36,415 bases of DNA from MFZZ01 sp964610165 (GTDB lineage Bacteria; Patescibacteriota; Microgenomatia; UBA1406; GWC2-37-13): positions 1 through 36,415 of the forward strand of contig CAZSUZ010000015.1 in assembly GCA_964610165.1 (NCBI GenBank), written 5' to 3'. The position numbers and the translations under genes were made by a program. The first letter of the stretch is position 1. Each line of letters begins with the position of its first letter. This document shows, one piece after another, positions 25,725-32,134 of the stretch. A model generated the notes under the pieces. That model searched no databases. It worked only from the letters and a program-made list of their open reading frames with translations, and was not told where the DNA came from.

Positions 25725-26768
25725 TTAAGAATATGCTTGGCACATTTCTTTCAAAATAGTTTTAATATCGTACTTAATTTTCCAAGTGGGATTATCTTTT
25801 TTAAACTTAGAATCGTCAGAAATATACCAAATATGATCACCGCGTCGCGCCTTTTGATTAATTACAAAGTTAGCTTTTTTGCCAGAAATATCTTCAATCA
25901 TTTTAATAGCTTCTAAAATTGAAACACTATTTTCTCGACTTCCACCTAAATTGTAAACAATCCCCTTTTTCGGATTTTTAAATGCATGATAAAAGGCATT
26001 TACTAAATCGTATGAATGTATATTGTCACGAACCTGTTTGCCTTTGTATCCATTAATAATATATTCATCTCCATGCACAATACACTTTACTAAATATGAA
26101 AGAAATCCATGCAGTTTTGCTCCGGCATGAGCAGGACCTGTTAAACAATTACATCTGAACACTATAGTTTTTAATCCGTAATATACGCCATATTCCTGAA
26201 CATATAAATCTGCAGAAGCTTTTCCAACTCCATAAGGGCTATGCATAGAACCATCTAAACTTAATGTTTCCCGAACACCGTTATAGTATTCATGATTTTT
26301 TGGTAGATCATATCTTGTTTTGTTTTCTTCATATTTCCAGAAATTAAATTGGTCTCCAAATACCTTACTACTTGATGTAAAAATAAATACAGATTTTGGT
26401 GCATATAATCGCATCATTTCTAGTAATAAAACTGTTCCGAATGCATTAATTTCAAAATCAATTACTGGAAATTTGCCACTCCAATCATGAGAAGGTTGAG
26501 CGGCAGTATGGATTATTAATTCAAATGTATGTTCTTTAAAAATGTTCTCTAATGCTTCTCTATCTCGGATATCAATTTTGTGGTGAATATAATTTTTAAA
26601 TTTGTCTAATAATCCTTGATTAGTTTTACTGGTATCACCATCTTTTCCAAAAAATTCTGCACGTTGATTATTATCTATGCCATGAACTTCGTAACCTTTT
26701 TCACAAAATTGTTTTACAGATTCTGAACCAATTAATCCGGCAGATCCAGTGACAAGTATTTTTTTCAT
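25725..26768 (-). CDS. NAD-dependent epimerase/dehydratase, CDP-tyvelose 2-epimerase-like SDR
   Basis: This 347-aa extended SDR starts KILVTGSAGLIGSESVKQF (Rossmann Gly motif at residues 7-14) and has HGIDNNQR, TAAQPSHDWSGK, SSSKVFGD, and the Tyr-x3-Lys catalytic pair in HSPYGVGKASADLYVQEYG. The FRCNCLTGPAHAGAKLHGF segment corresponds to the FRxSCIYGP region of CDP-paratose 2-epimerases, which is the closest subgroup I can name. The reaction would be C2 epimerisation of a nucleotide-linked deoxysugar. It overlaps the methyltransferase gene by 4 bases, so the two are translationally coupled. Confidence 0.82.
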   Translation of the reverse strand: MKKILVTGSAGLIGSESVKQFCEKGYEVHGIDNNQRAEFFGKDGDTSKTNQGLLDKFKNYIHHKIDIRDREALENIFKEHTFELIIHTAAQPSHDWSGKFPVIDFEINAFGTVLLLEMMRLYAPKSVFIFTSSSKVFGDQFNFWKYEENKTRYDLPKNHEYYNGVRETLSLDGSMHSPYGVGKASADLYVQEYGVYYGLKTIVFRCNCLTGPAHAGAKLHGFLSYLVKCIVHGDEYIINGYKGKQVRDNIHSYDLVNAFYHAFKNPKKGIVYNLGGSRENSVSILEAIKMIEDISGKKANFVINQKARRGDHIWYISDDSKFKKDNPTWKIKYDIKTILKEMCQAYS

Positions 26769-27463
26769 AATGGTTTTTGAGCTATATAGAATATTGTTGA
26801 ATTTATATATGGGTCTGGTGTTCCAAAAGGCAAAATTAAATGAAAATATTTAGATATTCTATAGAAAAATGGGATAAAACTTTTGACACGGTATTTAATA
26901 ATATAAAATCCGCTTTTACGAAGCAAATCTATCCATTCAGAAGGATAGCGAACATTTACATGTGTTTTATCTGCATACAATACATAATCATACGGATACG
27001 GTGATGAATTTATCAAAATACCACCTGGCTTGAGCATGTCATACATGTTTTTAAAAGCTTTTTCTGGATGTGGTAAATGTTCAATAACTTCAAAAGAAAA
27101 AATTACATCAAACTCGTTTTTATATTTCTGCTTTTCTTCTATATCCATTACTTCACATTTAATATGAGGTAAGAGTTTTTTATTTTTTTTAATTGCGTAT
27201 GGAGAAATATCTGTTGTTATAACATCAAATCCGCGCTCATATAAAATATCTGCTGCTGCGCCAATTGCACAACCAATTTCTAATATTTTTTTTCCTTTGC
27301 CATTTGTAAAATCAAAATCTTTTTGAAGGGCTTGAAACCATCCGTATAGCCAATTTTTATTTCGTTGAAGTTCTTTTTGCGTAAAATTCCCCGTTGTACC
27401 AAAATAATAGTCTGTAAAGTAGTTTTTTTGAAAGATATCTTTATGTGGTTTCTTAGTGCTCAT
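26765..27463 (-). CDS. Class I SAM-dependent methyltransferase, copy 2
   Basis: This 232-aa paralogue of the protein at 62-751 shares the N-terminal cap (NKNWLYGWFQALQ), motif I LEIGCAIGAAADIL, TTDISPYAIK, FSFEVIEHLPHPEK and the C-terminal FIPFFYRISKYFHLILPFG. Both follow a GT2 gene on the same strand, 9 bases away here. The most variable parts are the stretch before FEVIEHL and the C-terminal half, which may select the acceptor. It likely methylates a glycan residue. Its stop overlaps the start of the CDP-tyvelose-epimerase-like gene. Confidence 0.86.
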   Translation of the reverse strand: MSTKKPHKDIFQKNYFTDYYFGTTGNFTQKELQRNKNWLYGWFQALQKDFDFTNGKGKKILEIGCAIGAAADILYERGFDVITTDISPYAIKKNKKLLPHIKCEVMDIEEKQKYKNEFDVIFSFEVIEHLPHPEKAFKNMYDMLKPGGILINSSPYPYDYVLYADKTHVNVRYPSEWIDLLRKSGFYIIKYRVKSFIPFFYRISKYFHLILPFGTPDPYINSTIFYIAQKPL

Positions 27464-27471
27464 TGGTAGTA

Positions 27472-28287
27472 TTAGTTTTTAGATTTTGTAAGTACAAACT
27501 GCAAACCGACAAAACATTTTAACATAATTACACATAAAAAAAGAAAAGGATGAGCTATAACTTTTTTCCACTTATTATTTTCAAAAAAAACACCAATAAA
27601 TCTGTAGTATGGACTAAATTGTTTTTTTACATTTTCATTATCTTTCCATTTAGAACTATACAACTGCAAATTGTCAGTGTAATATGATTTTTTTGTTAAA
27701 TAAGTAATAAGATTACTATTTTCTTCATGATGAAAAAGTGGCGAAGAAATTGAAGTAGTTTTTCCTAATTGATTTATTCTTAAATTAAAATCCCAATCCT
27801 CTCCTGCAAATAATGTTTCATCAAAACCACCAATTTGTTTAGCAATTTTTTTTGGGAAAAATCTGACAGCATCAATAACGGTTTCATTATAAAAACTTCG
27901 TTCATAAGTGCGAACTTTTGACCAAAAAAAATTTCCAGTAATAATTTCTGGAATATAAATACCAACTACATGTTTTTTAGTCATTGTATTTACACATTGC
28001 TCTACTACTTTTGTTGTTAGTGACATATCTGAATCTAAAAATAAGATATATTCGCCAGTACTTTTGTTAATACCCAAATTGCGTTGTGTAGAACGTTCTG
28101 GACCTTTATTAAAAACAAGATTGGTATATTTTTTTGAAATCTGTTTTGTTGTATCGGTTGAATTGTTATCAATAACAAGTAATTCAATATATCTATACGA
28201 TTGTTTTGTTATAGAAATTAAACAGTTCTCTATAGTTTTTTCAGAATTTTTTGTTGTCACTATAATCGAAACAAGCGGATTCTTCAT
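27472..28287 (-). CDS. GT2 family glycosyltransferase
   Basis: The 271-aa protein has LVSIIVTTKNSEKTIENCL, YIELLVIDNNSTDTT, a STQRNLGINKSTGEY segment and ILFLDSDMSL, a complete DxD. LFAGEDWDFNLRINQLG provides the ED catalytic pair. A C-terminal hydrophobic segment (HPFLFLCVIMLKCFVGLQF) could anchor it. It is the first gene of block F. The ATG at 28287 is preceded by a TATAAT only five bases upstream, implying a leaderless message. Donor unknown. Confidence 0.88.
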   Translation of the reverse strand: MKNPLVSIIVTTKNSEKTIENCLISITKQSYRYIELLVIDNNSTDTTKQISKKYTNLVFNKGPERSTQRNLGINKSTGEYILFLDSDMSLTTKVVEQCVNTMTKKHVVGIYIPEIITGNFFWSKVRTYERSFYNETVIDAVRFFPKKIAKQIGGFDETLFAGEDWDFNLRINQLGKTTSISSPLFHHEENSNLITYLTKKSYYTDNLQLYSSKWKDNENVKKQFSPYYRFIGVFFENNKWKKVIAHPFLFLCVIMLKCFVGLQFVLTKSKN

Positions 28288-28292
28288 ACACT

Positions 28293-28321
28293 ATTATATC
28301 TTACATCTATACCTTGCAAAA
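28293..28321 (-). promoter_or_regulatory. Promoter of block F, leaderless
   Basis: Minus strand TTTTGC (28316-28321), 17-base spacer, perfect TATAAT (28293-28298), five bases, then ATG at 28287. The predicted start of transcription falls on the start codon. The self-complementary TTGCAA at 28314-28319 is shared with the divergent promoter. Confidence 0.55.
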
Positions 28322-28344
28322 AATGACACATGTCATGGTATGAT
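28314..28344 (+). promoter_or_regulatory. Promoter of the HTH-GT-C-TPR gene
   Basis: TTGCAA (28314-28319), 19-base spacer and an extended -10 TGG-TATGAT (TG at 28336-28337, hexamer 28339-28344). The ATG at 28357 follows 12 bases after the hexamer, so the predicted leader is about 6 bases. A palindrome fills the spacer. Confidence 0.5.
28323..28336. promoter_or_regulatory. Operator-like palindrome in the divergent promoter
   Basis: ATGACA-CA-TGTCAT: perfect 6-bp arms around a 2-base centre. It lies between the -35 and extended -10 of the rightward promoter and abuts the leftward -35. This is a classic repressor position; the binding protein is unknown, but the adjacent gene encodes an N-terminal HTH. 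Confidence 0.4.
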
Positions 28345-28356
28345 TTATAGTATTCT

Positions 28357-30195
28357 ATGTCTCTTACATATACCCAAAAACAGTTTGTACAAAAAAATTA
28401 TCCTGGAAAAGGTATTCAAGAAATAGCTTCAGAATTGAAGGTTTCAGTGCATAAAGTCGAAAAACATATACAAAAGAATTCACATTTATTTGAACCAAAG
28501 AAAAAAGTTAACAAAGAACAAGAAGATGAAAATGTTACGTTATTTAGTTTTGAAAATTTTAAAGTATGGATGAAGGAAAATTGGATTAATTTGCTTACAT
28601 TAACTATATTTATAATATTTGCTTATATAAATGCGGTAACTGCAGATTTTGTATCTGATGATATTCAAGGTATTGTAGAATTAGAACAGCAAATTAAACA
28701 ACCTTCGTATATTTTTAGTAATCCTACATTTTTTGCCCGTTCACTTTTATTTTATATTTCATATCAAGTTGGTGGATTAACACCTTTTGCTTTTAGGTTT
28801 TGGAACTTTTTATTCCATATTGGAAATGTATGGTTGATCTATATATTAACTCCATATTTTATTCGAAAACAGATGGTTGCTTTTATTGCAGCTGCAATTT
28901 TTGCCGTACATCCAATGATGATTGAATCTGTAACATGGATTTCTGGTGGTATTTATGCACAAGCAGCTTTTAGTTTATTAATGTCATTTTTATTGTATTT
29001 ACATGCAAAAGAAAAAAACAGTATTATCTATTCTGTTTTTTCAGTTATTGCATATATATTGGCGTTATCCGTTTCAGAAAAAGTTATTATTTACCCATTT
29101 ATTCTTTTATTTTATGAATTTAGTTATGGAAATCTTGCAAAAAGATGGAAAGCGTCACTACCATTTTTTGGAGTAAGTACCGTTTGGGGCATTATATTAA
29201 TGGGAAGAGTTTCGGAAAGAGTTGAGTATTTACAACGAACAAATGGAACTGCTCAGGCAATTCAGCTTTATAATCCATTTGTGCAAATTCCAGTAGCTTT
29301 AGCTAAGTATTTTCAGCTTTATTTCTGGCCATTTGGTAATACGTTGTATCATTCAGAATTTAGAATGGATCTATTAAAGTATTTAATTACACTTCTTATA
29401 ACAGTTATATTTTTAACATTGTACGTTATTGCTTTCAAAAAAAATAAAAAAATATTTTTTTGGATGTCATTCTTTGGAATTTCACTACTACCAACCATGA
29501 ATCCATTTGGACTTTCATGGATTGTTGCAGAAAGATATGCATATTTAGGTTCAGTAGGTATTTTTGTAATAGTTGCATACTTTTTAACAAAACTTATTGA
29601 TAGTAAACATTACAAAACAATCGGATATTTAGTCTTAACTTTTATTATTTTAGGATTAACAACTCGAACTCTTTGGCGTAATTCTGAATGGAAGAATGTA
29701 GACACATTATGGGTAGCAACTGGGAAGACTTCTCCATCAGATCCAAAAACACATAATAATTTGGGAGATATGTATGCAAGACATGGAGAAATGGATAAAG
29801 CAATTGATGCATTTTCAGAAGCAATTCGTTTAAATCCAAATTATGCAGCAGCATGGTATAACCGCGGTAATACATATAAGCATATGAAAAATGATGAAGA
29901 AGCATTAAAGAATTTTCAAGTTGCTGTAGAAAAAGATCCAACAATTTGGCAAGGATATATGAATATTGCAGTTATTCAATTTAATAAAGGTGAATTAGAT
30001 AATGCAGAAGCGAATTTAAAAAAGGCATTAACATTAAACCCTAATAATCCTTCATTGTATGCGAATTTAGGTGTTATTGCTGCAACACGCGGAAATAAAC
30101 AATTGGCGATTGATAATTTAAATAAAGCTCTTCAGATTGATCCAAAAAATGCATTTGCTTTAGATTGGATGAATAAGGTAAAAACACTTCCTTAA
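28357..30195 (+). CDS. GT-C/TMTC-like membrane protein with N-terminal helix-turn-helix and C-terminal TPRs
   Basis: The 612-aa protein has three parts. Residues 1-45 form a tri-helical HTH-like domain (TQKQFVQKNYP, GIQEIASELK, SVHKVEKHIQKN). Residues ~77-455 are a polytopic GT-C-like core: TM1 NWINLLTLTIFIIFAYI, then an outside loop with DFVSDD (acidic pair) and further helices including AIFAVHPMMIESVTWISGG, as in TMTC/PMT-like proteins. Residues ~465-608 hold four TPR repeats (AIDAFSEAIRLNPNYAAAW and similar). The GT-C core would transfer sugar from a lipid donor to protein. The HTH could instead bind another protein. It stands alone as a transcription unit. Confidence 0.78.
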   Translation: MSLTYTQKQFVQKNYPGKGIQEIASELKVSVHKVEKHIQKNSHLFEPKKKVNKEQEDENVTLFSFENFKVWMKENWINLLTLTIFIIFAYINAVTADFVSDDIQGIVELEQQIKQPSYIFSNPTFFARSLLFYISYQVGGLTPFAFRFWNFLFHIGNVWLIYILTPYFIRKQMVAFIAAAIFAVHPMMIESVTWISGGIYAQAAFSLLMSFLLYLHAKEKNSIIYSVFSVIAYILALSVSEKVIIYPFILLFYEFSYGNLAKRWKASLPFFGVSTVWGIILMGRVSERVEYLQRTNGTAQAIQLYNPFVQIPVALAKYFQLYFWPFGNTLYHSEFRMDLLKYLITLLITVIFLTLYVIAFKKNKKIFFWMSFFGISLLPTMNPFGLSWIVAERYAYLGSVGIFVIVAYFLTKLIDSKHYKTIGYLVLTFIILGLTTRTLWRNSEWKNVDTLWVATGKTSPSDPKTHNNLGDMYARHGEMDKAIDAFSEAIRLNPNYAAAWYNRGNTYKHMKNDEEALKNFQVAVEKDPTIWQGYMNIAVIQFNKGELDNAEANLKKALTLNPNNPSLYANLGVIAATRGNKQLAIDNLNKALQIDPKNAFALDWMNKVKTLP

Positions 30196-30203
30196 AAAGG
30201 TTT

Positions 30204-30240
30204 GCTCAGATTGGTTGGTAGGCGTGGTACCAATCTGAGC
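30204..30240. terminator. Strong hairpin between convergent genes
   Basis: GCTCAGATTGGT (30204-30215) and ACCAATCTGAGC (30229-30240) form a perfect 12-bp stem with a 13-base loop, 8 bases after the stop at 30195. Read on the minus strand it is followed by a CCTTTTT tract, so it is a plausible Rho-independent terminator for the leftward small genes. There is no T-tract in the plus direction. It also marks the left edge of the G+C-richer island. Confidence 0.6.
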
Positions 30241-30250
30241 GGGATAATTG

Positions 30251-30367
30251 CTACTTTTGAACAATATTATAGAATGTTGATGGTTTGGGTTCTTGCTTTT
30301 GAACCTGTTGCCAGCATGATCCTACAATAAATACAGCAATGATAATAAAAAGAATTTTTCTTATCAT
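30251..30367 (-). CDS. 38-aa predicted lipoprotein
   Basis: The ATG at 30367 opens a 38-codon frame ending at TAG 30251-30253. It has a basic start (MIRKI), a hydrophobic core (LFIIIAVFIV) and a lipobox-like VGSC (Cys18). A short polar mature part of ~21 residues is rich in Gln, Lys and Pro. It overlaps the stop of the 45-aa gene by 4 bases (ATGA), evidence of translational coupling. The product resembles in style entericidin-like or lysis-type small lipoproteins, but no family match is claimed. A perfect hairpin follows 11 bases downstream. Confidence 0.55.
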   Translation of the reverse strand: MIRKILFIIIAVFIVGSCWQQVQKQEPKPSTFYNIVQK

Positions 30368-30501
30368 CGATTACGCTCCATAATTTGCTCATGTAACTGA
30401 GTCAGTTCACCAAGGGAGCGACTAAACCATAGTGCGCCCAATGGTGCAAACGTTATCGATAGAATGATTATCATCACAATGATGGTAACTTTTTTCTTCA
30501 T
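30364..30501 (-). CDS. 45-aa single-pass membrane protein with a true Shine-Dalgarno
   Basis: The ATG at 30501 opens 45 codons ending at TGA 30364-30366. The peptide begins MKKKV, followed by a hydrophobic helix (TIIVMIIILSITFAPLGAL) and a polar amphipathic C-terminus (LGELTQLHEQIMERNR). AAAGGAG (30507-30513) stands 5 bases before the start. This is a strong ribosome-binding site, unlike the other genes in the window, and raises confidence that the small frame is real. It is the first gene of a two-gene unit between two hairpins. Function unknown. Confidence 0.65.
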   Translation of the reverse strand: MKKKVTIIVMIIILSITFAPLGALWFSRSLGELTQLHEQIMERNR

Positions 30502-30506
30502 CGTAT

Positions 30507-30513
30507 CTCCTTT
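30507..30513 (-). promoter_or_regulatory. Shine-Dalgarno of the 45-aa gene
   Basis: Minus strand AAAGGAG with a 5-base spacing to ATG 30501. It decides that this very short frame is translated, and it stands out because strong Shine-Dalgarno sequences are otherwise absent upstream of the starts examined. Confidence 0.7.
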
Positions 30514-30563
30514 GCCTACCCTTTTCTATACAAATAATTGAATACAAAACGAAAGGTAAAGTA

Positions 30564-30595
30564 ATGTGCGCCCCGAAAACTATCGGGGCGCACAT
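30564..30595. terminator. G+C-rich terminator-like hairpin
   Basis: ATGTGCGCCCCGA (30564-30576) and TCGGGGCGCACAT (30583-30595) form a perfect 13-bp stem with a 6-base loop. It lies 16 bases after the TAA at 30612-30614 of the leftward reading frame that emerges from the gap. The minus-strand sequence after it is T-rich (TACTTTACCTTTCG). It probably ends transcription of the cohesin-dockerin region. Confidence 0.65.
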
Positions 30596-30611
30596 AGGTG
30601 CACACTTGTTG

Positions 30612-30737
30612 TTATAGCTGATCTGGTTCTAGAATGGGCATCTCTTCATCTCCCAAGTTGAGAATTTCCTTCTCTAAAAACGGCAGATGAATCTGGTTGT
30701 GAAAAATCTGTTCAGATTCTTCTTCCAAATCCAGACT
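30612..30737 (-). CDS. C-terminal fragment of a CDS entering from the gap
   Basis: Reading leftwards from the gap edge, one frame is open for 41 codons (SLDLEEESEQIF to EMPILEPDQL) and ends in TAA at 30612-30614, followed by a terminator hairpin. The peptide is strongly acidic and leucine-rich. Another frame closes within 8 codons. The gap of exactly 100 N has no defined length, so the frame cannot be joined to the cohesin-dockerin gene by arithmetic. The fragment is either its C-terminus or the end of a separate gene lost in the gap. Confidence 0.55.
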   Translation of the reverse strand, partial: SLDLEEESEQIFHNQIHLPFLEKEILNLGDEEMPILEPDQL

Positions 30738-30837
30738 NNNNNNNNNNNNNNNNNNNNNNNNNNNNNNNNNNNNNNNNNNNNNNNNNNNNNNNNNNNNNNN
30801 NNNNNNNNNNNNNNNNNNNNNNNNNNNNNNNNNNNNN
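30738..30837. other. Assembly gap of exactly 100 N
   Basis: A run of 100 N interrupts the sequence inside a coding region. Exactly 100 is a conventional placeholder for a scaffold join of unknown length, so neither distance nor reading frame across it is known. Confidence 0.95.
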
Positions 30838-31761
30838 TCTTCTCATGTTTCCATAGGATACGTTCCCAGGTGAGAAGAAATAAGTACCAGCACTAGACTC
30901 ATTTTTGTAGCCAACGATATACCGTAAGGTCAACCAAGCATCGTACAGTGTGATTTCACCGTCATTATCAACATCGCCGATGTTAATAATACATTCCTCA
31001 GGATCTATGAGATATGGCATTTTGAGCGCGCAGCGCATCAAAATAGTCACATCCACAACGCTGACAGTTCCATCGTTAATATCACTTTTTTTCTCCAAGA
31101 TTGTAGCAAAGCTACTATCGTATGGGAGACTAAAAGCAAACGATCCGCTGATTTCAGTTGTCATAGACAAAGGATTCAGCATGTAGATGGTAACATTAAC
31201 TCCTGAAACGGGAACCTTGTTTGCTCCATGTACAACTTGACCACTCACGTTGATTGCTTGGTATATACGCACATAACCACTAATGCCTGCCGATTCGGGT
31301 TTACCTCCATTTAGCTTCAAGTCCCGCAGTTCCACAATGGCACTGCCGGCGCTTTTAGCAATAAAATGAAGATAAACTAGTGGACCGTTCTCAATTACAA
31401 AACCTTCAGCCTGAGGAAAAATTCCGAGAGTAATGTCTCCAGGACCATTTACCACAGGAATCAAGTTTGTATTGGGGTCAAGCAGGTATCCATGTGTAAC
31501 AGACTTAAATTCCAACATTGTTGAATCGAAAGTAATTCTCATCTGGGCCGTTGAAAAATATCGGCCATGGAGATCTGCCACATTGATGGGTAAAACTGCT
31601 TCTTGACCAATGAATACGGTGTCCTCTCCCACGTCTAGTTTGACGGCGGGAAGGATTTGTTGGGCATTGGCTGGATTTACATAGAACAATACTGCCACAA
31701 TAGCAGTAATGACCAATGTTACCATCTTAACAGTCCAATTAACGCTGTTGTGAATTTTCAC
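30838..31761 (-). CDS. Secreted cohesin-dockerin protein, truncated by the gap
   Basis: The GTG at 31761, with AAGGA upstream, starts 308 visible codons up to the gap. Residues 1-33 form a signal peptide (VTLVITAIVAVLFYV, cleavage near ANA-QQ). Residues ~38-168 resemble a cohesin domain (FIGQEAVLPINVADLHG, AQMRITFDSTMLEF, GPLVYLHFIAKSAGSAIVEL). Residues ~172-215 look like a carboxypeptidase-regulatory beta domain (VSGQVVHGANKVPVSGVNVT). Residues ~227-285 are a dockerin type I pair of calcium loops (DINDGTVSVVD, DVDNDGEITLYD). It would act outside the cell by cohesin-dockerin contacts. G+C content is near 50 %, far above the neighbouring genes. Confidence 0.75.
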
Positions 31762-31824
31762 GGTTAGTTCCTTTCGAACTATTTAAACTAAAAAGTTGGT
31801 TAGTTGACCCGAAAAATAATAGCT

Positions 31825-31881
31825 AGATCGGGGGTACCGCCTGTAAATTTGTAATGGTTTTACAGGCTATATCCCCAATCT
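31825..31881 (-). ncRNA. Structured 5' leader of the cohesin-dockerin gene
   Basis: On the minus strand AGATTGGGG (31873-31881) pairs with CCCCGATCT (31825-31833) through eight Watson-Crick pairs and one G-U. Inside it GCCTGTAAA (31859-31867) pairs perfectly with TTTACAGGC (31839-31847). The G-U would be a C-A mismatch if the plus strand were transcribed, so the fold suits minus-strand RNA. It lies in the ~115-base leader upstream of GTG 31761. No known riboswitch class is recognised. It could be a regulatory leader or simply a stabilising structure. Confidence 0.45.
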
Positions 31882-31883
31882 AA

Positions 31884-31914
31884 ACTATAGGTTAAATGTC
31901 AAATCAACTGACAA
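31884..31914 (-). promoter_or_regulatory. Candidate promoter of the cohesin-dockerin gene
   Basis: Minus strand TTGTCA (31909-31914), 19-base spacer, TATAGT (31884-31889). Transcription would start at about 31877, near the first base of the structured leader. The spacing is long, so confidence is low. Confidence 0.3.
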
Positions 31915-31925
31915 TTCTTTTTTAG

Positions 31926-32001
31926 CTTGCTATAACAATAAGTTTTTAATGTGCAAATCTTTTCATTTAGCTCTATTTACAATCATATATCGCATAGCAA
32001 G
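31926..32001. repeat. 8-bp inverted repeat in the 31915-32134 intergenic stretch
   Basis: CTTGCTAT (31926-31933) and ATAGCAAG (31994-32001) are exact inverted copies 60 bases apart. The rest of the 220-base stretch between the leader region and the radical SAM stop is AT-rich with no gene, RNA or clear promoter that I can support. Confidence 0.3.
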
Positions 32002-32134
32002 TACGCAAAATAGATTTTTTAATAAGAACAAAAGAAAATTACTGTTTATTACAATTTAGATTACTCCAAATGCATAATAAGCATATATAATTGTACCAGT
32101 AAATGAGGTCTAAGTCAAATATTATAGGATAATT

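Noticed and set aside
30687..30896. Plus-strand reading frame crossing the N gap
   Set aside because: It depends on the placeholder length of the gap and is antisense to the dockerin region, where the minus frame has clear domains.
31825..31881. Possible tRNA or known riboswitch in the leader hairpin
   Set aside because: The fold is a single nested stem without cloverleaf arms, anticodon loop or CCA-adjacent acceptor, and no known riboswitch consensus could be matched.
31949..32059. Plus-strand 36-codon reading frame in the intergenic stretch
   Set aside because: No ribosome-binding site, no promoter in the right place, low-complexity Lys/Phe-rich product; expected by chance in AT-rich DNA.
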